A DNA stretch of 64,000 bases from Atriophallophorus winterbourni (GCA_013407085.1 JACCGJ010010420.1:62001-126000); one strand, 5' to 3'. Positions 1-11,780 are shown, counted from the stretch's first letter. Notes: generated by a model not told the origin, from the letters alone. A program made the numbers and translations.

Positions 1-660
1 CCAACTTATGGTTATCGATAATATTTGAGGTGTCTGATTAAGCGATATGGTCGTTCAACTTAACCGTTTTTTGCAACTATGATGTGATTCAAATTAATCA
101 ACAAATGATTGAATCTTGTTCATGCTGTTTGTTTACTCGAGTCTAACATCCTCACATGATTTAAATTTTTTGTAAATAAACGGATCTGCTTAATGTTGTG
201 TGCAATGATTGCTGCAATTTTATGAAAAAAATAAAAACTAGGAATTAACAGAACTTCTGCTGTGATTGTTCTTCTTAACAATGCAAACTAAAGAGCTTCC
301 CATCACAAGGCATGATCAAGTAAATACCGTTTGTTCTCAATTTGAAAGTATGATTCAGGATCAAAAATCCCGAAATGCTCAATCGCGTTTAAGCAAGAGC
401 ACTTCCTAGTTCGAAACTTTGAAACATTTCGAGAGCGAAACCGAATTTCTAGGGTGTGATAATTGTTATCGTCAAAGTGATTTAGATGCACTACACGAAT
501 TGTCAGTTAGAAATGAACAACCGTTCAGGTTTTAAAAATGCAAGTTACTGCAATATTGGTATACCATTTCAGTACGAAAATAACTTTGGGCAGACTATTT
601 TGAGATGGACTGAATCGGAGAAGGATCTTGGAGTGTGGATCTGTGGCAGCCTATACTAGA
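1..660 (+). repeat. LINE-derived repeat, partial copy
   Basis: This stretch is nearly the same as 15603-16265, and its first 500 bases are again like 17264-17725. Near its end, about 500-655 on the plus strand, it still encodes a piece of the region that follows the reverse transcriptase catalytic core in CR1-like LINEs: a SVRNE motif and then a TESEKDLGVW-like motif, which also occurs in the LINE copies at 6.3-7.0 kb (minus) and 33.4 kb (plus). Stops and small indels make it non-coding today. The minus-strand ORF at 303-491 recurs at 15908-16096 but I take it as a by-product of the repeat. Confidence 0.6.
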
Positions 661-2621
661 ATAACCTATTGTATTCAATTTGAATAGCGTCATTATAAAC
701 AATTTAAATTTAACATTAAGTGAGCAACTTGTTGAACGTCAGAATTTTATTGAAAATTTAAAAAATGATTTTATAATTGTAGCAGTGCTTCTTAGTTTCC
801 ATTTCAGCCTGATGCTTAACAGGCTCAGCGAATAAAATGCAAAATTTTACAAACAAATTAACTCAAAGGTCGGTATCCATCTTGATATATGAAGGTAGAC
901 TTGCATTAACGTGTGAAATTTGACTTCATCATAAAAGCAGCTGTAGTTTTGTAAAGTGAAACTTCTGTAGATATTGATTTAGTGAACATCGTGCACTCAG
1001 CTCTAGTTAGGTCGCGAAATGTGTGCAGTTGTCCGTGGTTCTGAGTCATTTGTTAAGCAAGCGTGTGAACGGTTCACAAAGTGTGTTCATCACCACTTGT
1101 AGCCTGTATACAAAATTTTAATTTTCATAAGCGCTTAGTGATCAGAAAGTTATATCTAATAGGGTAGATCAACGGTCTCTCAATATTTGAATATAAATCT
1201 CGATTTTCTTCGTGATTAATTCCAATAAACTAATATGATGTGGCAGTGTATATTGTTGCTCACAAACCCGGACTCACGCAATATAACCAAAATTGAATTT
1301 TTACAGTCACCAGCCAAAGACAGCAAGATTATTTCTATCGAGCCTTGAAATGGCGAAAATCGTTAATCGAAGTTGGATATCTAAGCTACTGTCTAATCGC
1401 GTTCGTAAAGCACACCACTGTTAATAAATGCATATTTACAATGCAATGGAAAATGTTTGTGACAGATCGAGGAATCATAATCATGAATAAATAAAGTTTG
1501 TAATGAATCTGTGAGAGTAGTTTATTGGTAACGTTTCGCTTCTGACACAGAAGCTTCGTCAGACCAAGGTTGTCAGTACGAACAGGGATCAAGCTTAAAT
1601 TGCCTTCACCTGACCAAACATAAGCTGGTTAAGAATTGCACAGTCCATAGTGGGTTCTGCGCTCGCTAAGAAGGACAGGCGCGTTCAATATCAATTGACG
1701 CAGCACCACCCCTACGTGCCGTATTATCTCTTAATTGTTTTAGTCTTGGCAGGTGAGAATGACATCTGCTGACAGATTAGCGCGATTGCGTAATCGGTGC
1801 GCACAATAATGTTTATCCGATGCAGGATCGGACGCCAGATTAGGGTGATATCAGCCCCATCCACCTTGTTGACAGAATTCTCACCAGCCTTTGTTATCTT
1901 AACCGTCTCAGCCTGAAGTCTTTCCATGTATGGCGTCCGGTCCTGCAGCGGATAAACATTAGCGTGCGTAACAACTAGTGTGCGCACCGATTACGCAATC
2001 GCGCGAATCTGTCGACAGATGTCATTCACACTTGTCAAGACTAAAACAATTAAGGAATTTTACGGCACGTAAAGGTGGTGATGCGTCAGTTGATTTTGAA
2101 CGCGCCTGTCCTTCTTAACGAGCGCAAAACCCACCGTGGACTCCGCAGTTATTAACCAGCTTATGATTGGTCAGGTAAAGGCAATTTAAGCTTGATCCCT
2201 GTTCGCACTGACAACCTTGGTCTGACGAAGCTTCTGTCAGAAGCGAAACGTTACCAATAAACTACTCTCACAGATTCATTACAAACTCATTTTTTTCATA
2301 TTTACAAATTATTCTCATTGAAGCACTCACGGTGAATATAATAGGTTTTTATGATAATTTATCAACAAGGATAGCTGATGTTTAGGATCAACGCCACTTC
2401 ATAGCAAGTGAATGTTTGCGGCATCGGATTAACCATGTTATTCAACTGAAGAAAATAATTTTCAACATGCTAATAAAATCAGGCTTTAAATAAATATCCA
2501 AATTTGCATGCATTCAATCACGAATTTTAGCTTTCAAATCGGTCTTAATTTTATTCAAGATTGATCCGGAAATGAAGAATATATTTTAGTTGGCATTAGC
2601 TCATCACGTCTTCTTTTTGAA
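660..2621. repeat. Direct repeat copy A (LINE 3'-region derived)
   Basis: Bases 660-2621 recur as 2758-4716, offset by 2098, with only scattered differences. The unit starts at a GAAATAACCTATTGTATTC-like sequence and ends at TCATCACGTCTTCTTTTT. Shorter relatives lacking the inner insertion lie at about 12020-12640 and 16260-17095. Around 1250 it carries the LTNPDSRTITK-like codons that in the LINE at 34.0 kb lie at the end of ORF2, so the unit is probably the 3' region of a CR1-like LINE. Both copies hold the palindromic insertion at the same place. Confidence 0.75.
1442..2296. mobile_element. 855-base palindromic insertion, copy A
   Basis: The insertion is flanked on both sides by CATATTTACAA (1431-1441 and 2297-2307). 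Related sequence at about 12560-12580 and 17017-17035 reads straight through this point with one copy of a similar word, so the target duplication is supported by unfilled relatives. Within it, 1495-1836 and 1933-2287 are long inverted arms of about 340 bases with a short centre of about 96 bases. The plus strand ends in a run of T. Long arms, an 11-base target duplication and no transposase suggest a non-autonomous foldback or MITE-like element, or a retroposed palindromic transcript. The 87-residue ORF across the centre is not convincing as a gene. Confidence 0.7.
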
Positions 2622-2757
2622 GCTTGAGGACGAGGTTTTTAAGCATGTGGCAAATGTCTGCTTGCAGTTGCTCATATTCTCTGCTTGGAAATCCGTCTTG
2701 CATCTTCTGATGACTTTCGCACTTGAACAAGTCAGAAGCGGAACGTTCCAATTTACT
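2622..2757. other. Spacer between the two direct repeats
   Basis: These 136 bases follow copy A but have no counterpart after copy B, where other sequence begins at 4717. On the minus strand they can be read as a short open stretch with charged, coiled-coil-like residues, for example REYEQLQADICHMLKNLVLK. It could be a captured piece of an exon or chance. I cannot assign it. Confidence 0.3.
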
Positions 2758-4716
2758 GAAATAACCTATTGTATTCAAATTGAATAGCGTCATTAAAAAC
2801 AATTTAAATTTAACATTAAGTGAGCAACTTGTTGAACGTTAGAATTTTAATGAAAATTTAAAAATGATTTTATAATTGTAGCAGTGCTTCTCAGTTTCCA
2901 TTTCAGCCTGATGCTTAACACGCTCAGCGAATAAAATGCAAAATTTTACAAACAAATTAACTCAAATGTCGGTATCCATCTTGATATCTGAAGGTAGACT
3001 TGCATTAACGTGTGAAATTTGACTTCATCATAAAAGCAGCTGTAGTTTTGTAAGCTGAAACTTCTGTAGATATTGATTTAGTGAACTTTGTGCACTCGGC
3101 TCTAGTTAGGTCGCGAAATGTGTGCAGTTGTCCGTGGTTCTGAGTCATTTGTTAAGCAAGCGTGTGAACGGTTCACAAAGTGTGTTCATCACCACTTGTA
3201 GCCTGTATACAAAATTTTAATTTTCAAAGCGCTTAGTGATCAGAAAGTTATATCTAATAGGGTAGATCAACGGTCTCTCAATATTTGAATATAAATCTCG
3301 ATTTTCTTCGTGATTAATTCCAATAAACTAATATGATGTGGCAGTGTATATTGTTGCTCACAAACCCGGACTCACGCACTATAACCAAAATTGAATTTTT
3401 ACAGTCACCAGCCAAAGACAGCAAGATTATTTCTATCGAGCCTTGAAATGGCGAAAATCGTTAATCGAAGTTGGATATCTAAGCTACTGTCTAATCGCGT
3501 TCGTAAAACACACCACTGTTAATAAATGCATATTTACAATGCAATGGAAAATGTTTGTGACAGATCGGGGAATCATAATCATGAATAAATAAAGTTTGTA
3601 ATGAATCTGTGAGAGTAGTTTATTGGTAACGTTTCGCTTCTGACACAGAAGCTTCGTCAGACCAAGGTTGTCAGTACGAACAGGGATCAAGCTTAAATTG
3701 CCTTCACCTGACCAATCATAAGCTGGTTAAGAATTGCACAGTCCATAGTGGGTTCTGCGCTCGCTAAGAAGGACAGGCGCGTTCAATATCAATTGACGCA
3801 CCACCACCCCTACGTGCCGTATTATCTCTTAATTGTTTTAGTCTTGGCAGGTGAGAATGACATCTGCTGACAGATTAGCGCGATTGCGTAATCGGTGCGC
3901 ACAATAATGTTTATCCGATGCAGGACCGGACGCCAGATTGGGGTGATATCAGCCCCATCCACCTTGTTGACAGCATTCTCACCAGCCTTTGTTACCTCAA
4001 CCGCCTCAGCCTGAAGTCTTTCCATGTATGGCGTCCGGTCCTGCAGCGGATAAACATTAGCGTGCGTAACAACTAGTGTGCGCACCGATTACGCAATCGC
4101 GCGAATCTGTCGACAGATGTCATTCACACTTGTCAAGACTAAAACAATTAAGGGATTATACGGCACGTAAGGGTGGTGGTGCGTCAGTTGATATTGAACG
4201 CGCCTGTCCTTCTTAACGAGCGCAAAACCCACCGTGGACTCCGCAGTTATTAACCAGCTTATGATTGGTCAGGTGAAGGCAATTTAAGCTTGATCCCTGT
4301 TCGCACTGACAACCTTGGTCTGACGAAGCTTCTGTCAGAAGCGAAACGTTACCAATAAACTACTCTCACAGATTCATTACAAACTTATTTTTTCATATTT
4401 ACAAATTATTCTCATTGAAGCACTCACGGTGAATATAATAGGTTTTTTTATGATAATTTATGAACAAGGATAGCTGATGTTTAGGATCAACGCCACTTCA
4501 TAGCAAGTGAATGTTTGCGGCATCGGATTAACCATGTTATTCAACTGAAGAAAATAATTTTCAACATGCTAATAAAATCAGGCTTTAAATAAATATCCAA
4601 ATTTGCATGCATTCAATCACGAATTTTAGCTTTCAAATCGGTCTTAATTTTATTCAAGATTGATCCGGAAAGGAAGAATATATTTTAGTTGGCATTAGCT
4701 CATCACGTCTTCTTTT
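2758..4716. repeat. Direct repeat copy B (LINE 3'-region derived)
   Basis: Second copy of the 660-2621 unit, in the same orientation, separated by 136 bases. Differences are mostly single bases, so the duplication is fairly young compared with the LINE fossils nearby, or it was homogenised. Confidence 0.75.
3540..4393. mobile_element. Palindromic insertion, copy B
   Basis: Same element as at 1442-2296, flanked by CATATTTACAA at 3529-3539 and 4394-4404. Since position and flanks match copy A, it was already inside the unit when the unit was duplicated. Confidence 0.7.
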
Positions 4717-5067
4717 TCCTTTAGCAGACCAAGCAGACAAACCAACTGAAAAAGATAAGTTGTAGAAATTTACACCCACAATAAAAATTAAGCACCGTCA
4801 GTTATTTAAATGCAATTAGATAAATGTGTTAGGATAGGAATTCGTTTACTTTAACTCGGGCATGACGCCTCGACAGTTGGTCGCATAACCATTAGAGGAG
4901 TGGTTAACATATTCCTAAACGAATCAGTTTTTTTAAGAATTTGTCAATAGCTTTGAAAATGTTTAATTCACAGTCGTGAATTCAAGAACTTCTATAGAAA
5001 TCCTTTATCTATTCGTCTAACGCTATGATAAGATTCTTACACAAGACTGATAAGATCGAAATACATG
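4717..5067. other. No gene seen
   Basis: AT-rich sequence with no long ORF, splice-like exon or repeat that I could match elsewhere in the window. Confidence 0.5.
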
Positions 5068-5268
5068 CTAATCTGGCGAAACCAAACTACACAATACAAA
5101 TTGTGCAATGATTCTTTTCGAGACTATACGTTCCATAACCTTATCAGTAACCGGCAATAGTTTGACAGGACGATAATTTTCAGTGGCAAATCGGCAACTG
5201 CGTTTAAAGATAAGTGTAATCACGCCGTACGTCCAATCTTTTAGTTCCACTCCCTTAAGCCAAATCAT
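5068..5268 (-). pseudogene. CR1-like LINE reverse transcriptase fragment
   Basis: A 66-residue minus-strand open stretch carries GVITLIFKRS and then NYRPVKLLPVTDKVMERIV. This matches the N-terminal fingers region of CR1/Jockey-type reverse transcriptases (the usual form is ITPI.K.G......NYRP..LLPV..K.MERIV) and resembles the copy at 7430-7530 minus. No catalytic Asp motif is present. It is a short fossil. Confidence 0.7.
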
Positions 5269-5308
5269 AAAGGGGATGTACTGAAATCCCTGAAGATTAC
5301 GTACTTGA

Positions 5309-5581
5309 TCAGTGGTATGGTCGAATTATTATGTTTGAAATGGAAAAAAAGAAAACGAACATTACCGAATGATCGCGCTGTATCCAAGTTTTGGTAAAGT
5401 CACGTAGACCAAGACGTCGTAATCTGTCGTTGTACGGAACATTGAGTAAACCCATCGTCAACTTTGTTGCTCTCTGATTCACTTTATCACATGGATCAAT
5501 ATCTCTTTGCAGCCAAGAAGCCCAGACCTCTCCATTTAATTTAGTCACTTCGCAAACAAGAGATATACATGCAGACAACAA
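5309..5581 (-). pseudogene. CR1-like LINE ORF2 C-terminal fragment
   Basis: Minus-strand codons include VWASWLQRDID, QRATKLTMGL and PYNDRLRRLGL. This is the region after the polymerase thumb in CR1-like LINEs; the copy at 6.6-6.8 kb has AWSTWLQKDI, HRATKMVG and PYENRLEHL at the same points. On the minus strand it lies upstream of the RT fragment at 5068-5268, the wrong order for one element, so the two are separate or rearranged fragments. Confidence 0.7.
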
Positions 5582-6230
5582 ATTAAGAATATTTATTTAT
5601 TTACGCATGATTATTCTTATTAACGTCACTCTATAAAAGCTGCCTGTTTTTCATAACGCAAAATTCTTATATAAAAGAACAGTGAAGTTGATGCAATGTA
5701 TAATTTTAAATTCATAGTAGTTAGCCGAGTTAAGAAATATTAGCAAATTATTGATCTTTGTCTGAAAAGTACGAAACATTCAATTGTGAAATTGTATCAT
5801 TATGAATTGGACAGGTTTTTGACTATTTTATAACCTTAAGTAATTTTGTTTACATTTCCCGTGTAAAAGTAAATACGAGGGGCAGAACAATACCATTTTC
5901 TATACCAGCCGACTCATCAGGCAATGCAATTACGTTTTCTTATGTTCTCTCTCAGTTTCAGATCTTGATGGGTCGCGCTATTTGACAACACTGCACAAGA
6001 CTCAAATTTTGATAACGGAGGATTTAAAACTTCAAGATTCAAGATTCAAGAATTTATGGTATAATAAAGCTCGTAGCTGAACAACACCACAGGATATTCG
6101 TAAAAGAACAATAAATATATATACAAAATAAATTGAGTCATTAGGAAGATCGACAGTTTTGGAGTTACAAAAATGTCATGTATTGTCGCTGTATGATGAA
6201 AAAAAATTATTCGTTTGGAAAAAGATCATG
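5582..6230. other. No gene seen
   Basis: AT-rich intergenic sequence. A short CAAGATT simple repeat lies near 6030-6052, and a similar one near 35123-35142. Confidence 0.4.
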
Positions 6231-6249
6231 TTATATAAACGAGATGTTG

Positions 6250-8490
6250 GGTGGAATTACTACGCATAAATATATCCAATTTGTTCCTGAAAATCCTTTA
6301 ACTAGATGATTGGACAACATCTGACGGTAGGGACTTCCATAAGAAAAAAAAGCGCACCGAATAGAAGAACCGACGCCAGTTCCTGTGGGAATGTGGGATA
6401 TCAAATGCCAATGGGTGAGTACGTGTGACATGGCTTGACCGGAGGCGAAATAGACGCCTCAGAGGGTGCGCCTTTGAGTTCATTATTTTGAACGTTAGGA
6501 TTAGATCAAATCTAACACGTCTGTGGAGCAGTGTATCGAAATTAAGATGTTCAAGTCGATTCTCATATGGTAGTTTGCAGAGGCAGCCAACCATTTTGGT
6601 TGCTCTGTGATAAATCCTCTCGAGCAGCTTGATGTCCTTTTGTAGCCACGTTGACCAAGCTTGCACTGAGTAATGCATTACCGGGTCAATATACGTATTT
6701 ATGAGCATGGGGAATGATTCACCGGGAAAAAGGCAGGAAATCCGCCGAAGCATACCTAGCTTGCGAATAGCTCGGTTGTACACTGCTTCGCATCGCATGC
6801 TATTCTTAAGACTTCCACTAATCCATACACCGAGGTCTTTTTCTTTGGTTATCCATTCAAGTTGCTTTGATCCAGGGTTGTATGAGAATGGGAAATCTTT
6901 GCCTATTTGCAACATTATACACTGTCGGAAGTTGAATGGAAGTTTGTTTCGCTCCAACTAGCTGTTCAATACATCCAAATCGCTTTGTAAGCGCAAACAG
7001 TCCACGCTTGACTTGATTCGCATCCAAATTTTAACATCATCCGCAAAGAGAACCATTTTGGCTGTGACAAGTTTCGGAAGGTCGTTGATGTGGACCAATT
7101 TCCCCAGCCATCACACAATCGATACGTACAGTTGCCTTGCGATCAAGAAGTTAACTTCTCAACCAGGTAAGAAGGCACCCATTAATACCAACATCGTTCA
7201 GCTTGCTCAGGAATATAGAATGGTCCACGCATTCAAACGCCTTTGATATGTCTAAGAAACACGCATGCACACAACAACCATTATCCACTGCCTGCGTCCA
7301 GTCATGCAATGTCACCAGTAGGTTAGTCAAGCAAGAACGAGACTTCCTGAATCCATGTTGCTCTCTGGAAAGCAAGTTTTGGGCTTCGAGCTGACTCACA
7401 ATTCTTCCGCACACAATTCGCTCCATAACTTTTGAGATCACTGGAAGGAGTATAACAGGCCGGTTATTTGCTGGATCAGAACGAGTCCCACCTTTGTTGA
7501 TGGGTGTTATGATTCCTATCTTCCAGTCATTCGTTACAACAGCCTCCCTCAGGAAGTGATTGAATAAATCACAAAGTGGTTCGCACAATTGACTGCCGCA
7601 TAACTTTAGGATTGCAGGTGTGATTCCGTCATCTTCCGGGGACTTGTTTATATTTAACTTACGTAGTTGGTGCTGCACTATTTACGAACTGATGCATACA
7701 TCGCGCATAGTCTCCGGCACAATTGGTGCTGACAATTGTGACCGTTGTAATTCATCCTTTGGGGTGAAAACTCGTGAATAAAAACTGGCTAGAGCGATAG
7801 TGGTTTCCAGCATAGAATCAGTTAGTCCGTTATCTGTCATGATTGAGAATACTCCGGGTTCCAGCTTCGTAGCGTTGTTAACAGTTCGATAAATCAGTTT
7901 GGGATTTCGCTGCATTCTTACCGACAGCTAAAGCTGGTGATATTTTTTGTTTTCTCGGATGAGATTTGTGACTTGATTCCGCAATTCGCGGAAGTTTGCC
8001 CACGTCGAACCCTCTGAATCGCTTTGTCAACCATTTTCTAGTCCTACTGCGAATTCTGAATTGTCGTTCTTTGCTATTATGTTTCAGGACATATTCAGAA
8101 TTGAAATGTATCATGCTGATTATGTAATCTGTCAGGGTTGTGCAATGCGAGTCCGGATCACTGAAATTTAGATTATGTTACTCGTAAACTATCATTGTTT
8201 CCATCAAGCCAATGTAATCAACTTTTCTATTTCGTTTTGTTTGCTTTACAATTCTACTGGAGTTGCACACATATTGAAATAGCAGAATGAGGTGGTCGCT
8301 TCGACCCATCGGAGGGTGATACTGAACATCTTCAACGGCTGTGGCTTCGGAGCTTAAGACTATGTGTAGAAAAGAAGTCTGTTGAAAATTTCGTTGCCGT
8401 GTATAACCGAAGACATGATTATACAAAAGGATGTAATCTAACAGTTCGCGAAATTTGTAGTCTAGTGATAGGATTGGATGATCTACTCGG
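6250..8490 (-). pseudogene. CR1-like LINE ORF2 (endonuclease plus reverse transcriptase), broken
   Basis: Read on the minus strand this is a single LINE ORF2 in pieces. From 8480 to 8178 the end of an APE-type endonuclease is seen, with the GRSDH motif that carries catalytic Asp-His. From 8114 to 7682 is the linker. From 7678 to 7151 the reverse transcriptase fingers and first palm motif (LDISKAFECVDHS) are open. A deletion and frameshift around 7090-7150 removed the usual VPQGS..GP block, after which the second catalytic motif survives as FADD near 7050 in another frame. The thumb and C-terminal region follow to 6298. An in-frame stop lies near 6958. The element cannot make an active protein. 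The linker is close to that at 21047-21200 plus, so the two are the same family. Confidence 0.85.
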
Positions 8491-8548
8491 TTATACAGCC
8501 AGTATCATCATTATACACCACGTTTGCGGAAAGGTTGAGATCAACTGT

Positions 8549-8553
8549 GTACC
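8549..8553. repeat. Left target duplication of LTR element
   Basis: GTACC just before the left LTR matches TTACC just after the right LTR (11410-11414) at four of five bases. Confidence 0.5.
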
Positions 8554-9127
8554 TGTAACGTCCGTGCCGTGAGTAACGCGAATTCCACCCGTTTCTTAGT
8601 TCGGCAAATTCAAAACAACAATTCGGATGTTATACGGTACTGTACTTAGCAACAATTACAACAACAACAATTATACAAACCTCAACTGTATACTGTACAG
8701 CTAACACTGAAGTCCAAATACTCCAGAATCAATTATATCAATTGCAAACAAGTACAATGACGACCTGAGATATAAATAGAATGAAAGGAGTTACCAAAAT
8801 TGCCGTCCAAAATGTCTGTCAAAGACAAGACACCCAAAAGTGGTGTAAAAACACAAGCCAATTACAAGTGCCCAAAATGGCAACCAAATTCAACAACAAT
8901 GAACGACAATGGCATGAACAATGAATTAAAACAAAAGCTTCACCAAATATGTGAACAAAAGATTTCCAATTAGAAAATTACAAAAAGCAAGGTTCGAGTT
9001 TCAAATTATAAATAAATGATAAACGAAACCAAATTCAAGTCACAAAAACCAGTATTTTATAAAAGTCGAAAGTAGAAATGAAGAAGAAGAAATTCAAAGC
9101 TACACAACACTTAACATGTCTTTTATA
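8554..9127 (-). repeat. Long terminal repeat (left end, 3' LTR by transcription)
   Basis: 574 bases beginning TGTAACG, repeated in the same direction at 10833-11409 with about 95 percent visible identity. The inner border was set from where the two copies diverge (TTTTATA here, CTTACA there). The element is taken to be read on the minus strand because the internal coding is there and a purine-rich stretch precedes this LTR on that strand. Confidence 0.75.
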
Positions 9128-9464
9128 CCTCCAACCAAATTCTTCCATGGAGTCAAAATGTGTAATCAACTTAGCTAATGTGTCCGCAACCTTCAAACCA
9201 TAAAGCAAAACGCGCAACAGAATAAATCAAGTGAATTTATTTAGTGGCGAGACACAAATGCCACGTCGCATCACCATTACTGTACACCTGTGGCTTTTTA
9301 TAGGGAAAACGTTTGCTAGACAAAGACTTACCACGTCCTCCGGTTCTGCCACCGTCCACTACACGTAGCTTATGCATGCAATCCCACCCGAACGAGCCTT
9401 GTGTATTTCATCCTCAAACAGCGACATCTCGAGCTGTGCAAAATATTATTAGTGTATCAAGAGT

Positions 9465-10337
9465 TCAAAACACAAATGGCTCATCAGGTACACAACGGAA
9501 CACTTTACTCGAATCATATGGATTGTCATGGCTACCATCTGTCGCCCCCATTTTTGCTGATTCAGTGTCATGTGAACGAGGCTTACTATTCATTCGGGCT
9601 GAATTGGTGTCAGGTGAGCCAGGCTTGCTCTCCATCATATCTGAATTAGTATCGGAACATTCAGTCACGAAATCCGACTGAGCTAATTTACTGTCAGGTA
9701 ACTCAGCTTCCTGAGCGCAACCGACAACAAAAACTTGAACATCCTTCAATTTTACACCAACAGAAACCATTTCTTGAGAATTAACGAGGCTGACGGTATT
9801 TGCTATTGAATCTTTTAGGCAACATTTGCACAACTGACCAAATCGACTCCAATCAATACGAGCTCGACGTGACACAAAGTCTGTGAGTTGCTGAAACGAA
9901 ATTTCTAATCGCTCGCAGTATATAGAGCTCTTCAGATCAGCCTATTGTTGCTCGAACCCAGCCAGTAAAATATGCACAATATATCGCAAAGTGTCACTTG
10001 CATTCAAAACCGCCTGGCATTCCAATAGATTGAGGGCAACCTGACATTTATGCATTGAAGAAGCACGAATCACGAAGCCTTCTGATTGGCCAATCAATCG
10101 TCGGGCATCTACAAACAACTGATCAAAAACTGAGTGGGCCACAATACAAGGTAGACCTGACGTTCGTTTTTGACGGGTACCATGAGGTAAGTTAGAGATT
10201 GTAGCATGAGCAATCGCTAAATCTTGTTACAATTCAAGTACCCGTTTAGAAGCTGCACAGTTACAGTCGAGTCCATGTCTACCAACTGATGGAGACTCGA
10301 AATCGTCTGCGCCATCTTTTAGGGACCGAACCGCTTA
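9465..10337 (-). pseudogene. Unrecognised gag-like or captured coding frame inside the LTR element
   Basis: One continuous minus-strand frame of about 290 codons, interrupted only by TAA at 10229-10227 and TAG at 9944-9942. Both stops are one transition away from Gln codons (CAA or CAG), as expected for recent decay. The protein has a helical middle part (for example VFDQLFVDARRL and NLLECQAVLNASDTL), a small CKCC cluster, and a C-terminal tail of near repeats around D-T-N/E-S, rich in Ser, Asp and Lys. I do not recognise a domain. Position first in the element and a helical body would suit a gag, but no zinc knuckle is evident, so a captured host sequence is equally possible. Confidence 0.5.
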
Positions 10338-10832
10338 ACACACTAATATTGCTGAACGTCCAGGCATCCTACTTTTACAATAATGAAAATATTAAGGGAC
10401 AAAAGAAATGAACGCCAACGAGTGTTCAACTAAAATCTTGTGAAAGGGATTAAGCTTCAATGTTCCAGTCCGCACAGATTCACTCTGATGATAGATTAGG
10501 TTCGTTCACCGATTTTGACGACGAAGTTGAGCGTCAACCAAGTTCAATACTGCTTCGATTGCAACGAAACGAAATAAGTATTTTCTCCGATTGAGATAAA
10601 TACTACAGCAGTCAAAAGCCAAGTTGTTATGCGAATCCAAATTGAAACGATCCTAGTTGACCACGTTAATTTCTCCGGTTGAGAAAACACGGCACAAATC
10701 AATTCGAATTGTTGCAATTCCAAGTTGAGTAATGTTTTTTCACCGATTGGGACAAATACGGTACAAATCGAACAATTTCAATATTGAGAAATTCAAAAAT
10801 TGAGTACTGCTTCGACACACCAAGTTGCGTAC

Positions 10833-11409
10833 TGTAACGTCTGTGACGTGAGCAACGCGAATTCCACCCGTTTCTTAGTTCGACAAATTCAAAATAACAA
10901 TTTGGATGTTATACGGTACTGTACTTAGCAACAATTACAACAACAACAATTATACAAACCTCAACTGTATAGGAACGTACAGCTAACACTGAAGTCCAAA
11001 TACTCCAGAATCAATTATATCAATTGCAAACAAGTACAATGACGACCTGAGATATAAATAGAATGAAAGGAGTTACCAAAATTGCCGTCCAAAATGTCTG
11101 TCAAAGACAAGACACCCAAAAGTGGTGTAAAAACACAAGCCAATTACAAGTGCCCAAAATGGCAACCAAATTCAACAACAATGAACGACAATGGCATGAA
11201 CAATGAATTAAAACAAAAGCTTCACCAAATATGTGAACAAAAGATTTCCAATTAGAAAATTACAAAAAGCAAGGTTCGAGTTTCAAATTATAAATAAATG
11301 ATAAACAAAACCAAATTCAAGTCACAAAAATTAGTATTTTATAAAAGTCGAAAGTATAAAGGAAAAAGAAGAATTTCAAAGCTACATAACACTCAACATA
11401 TCTCTTACA
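10833..11409 (-). repeat. Long terminal repeat (right end, 5' LTR by transcription)
   Basis: Second LTR, 577 bases, starting TGTAACG and ending CTTACA. Short indels separate it from the left LTR in the GAAGAAGAAG tract near its end. The target duplication TTACC follows at 11410-11414. Confidence 0.75.
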
Positions 11410-11780
11410 TTACCTTGTGAATAATAATGTGGATAAGCCTTGGCTATCTTTCATACAGCACGTTAGATCTATGCTAGACGAACATTCAATATTTAGTCTA
11501 ATGTAAACTTATCGGAATAATGAAATTGAACAACGAAGGAGGACTTAAAAATAAATAAATGGGCACATATTACTCGACTGTGATACGCAGGTATAAACTG
11601 AATTCGAGATGATGAACAACCTTTCAAAACGCATTTAATTTCACAGCTGCACCACAACCGAAAGATTTTATATAGACTCGTTGATGATATAACCATTATT
11701 AAAACATGTATTTTTTGACTTGAATGCTACCTTTGGTTAAACAGAATGATGAACATTAGCAGAGTTTAATGTTTGAGTTT
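11410..11780. other. No gene seen
   Basis: AT-rich sequence; the 67-residue minus-strand ORF at 11493-11696 shows no family feature. Confidence 0.4.

Larger units (their letters stand above)
8554..11409 (-). mobile_element. Compact LTR retrotransposon, probably non-autonomous
   Basis: Two near-identical 574-577 base LTRs enclose 1705 internal bases and are flanked by a 4-of-5 base target duplication. Both ends follow the TG...CA rule on either strand. The internal part has no recognisable protease, reverse transcriptase, RNase H or integrase. The only coding trace is a minus-strand frame broken by two stops. Family cannot be set; the reader should regard it as an internally deleted or gag-only element, or as one that has picked up a host sequence. 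Confidence 0.7.

Noticed and set aside
1386..1987. Minus-strand ORFs of 68 and 87 residues, repeated at 3484 and 3822
   Set aside because: They lie in a palindromic insertion and recur only because the block is duplicated; no domain and no splice context.
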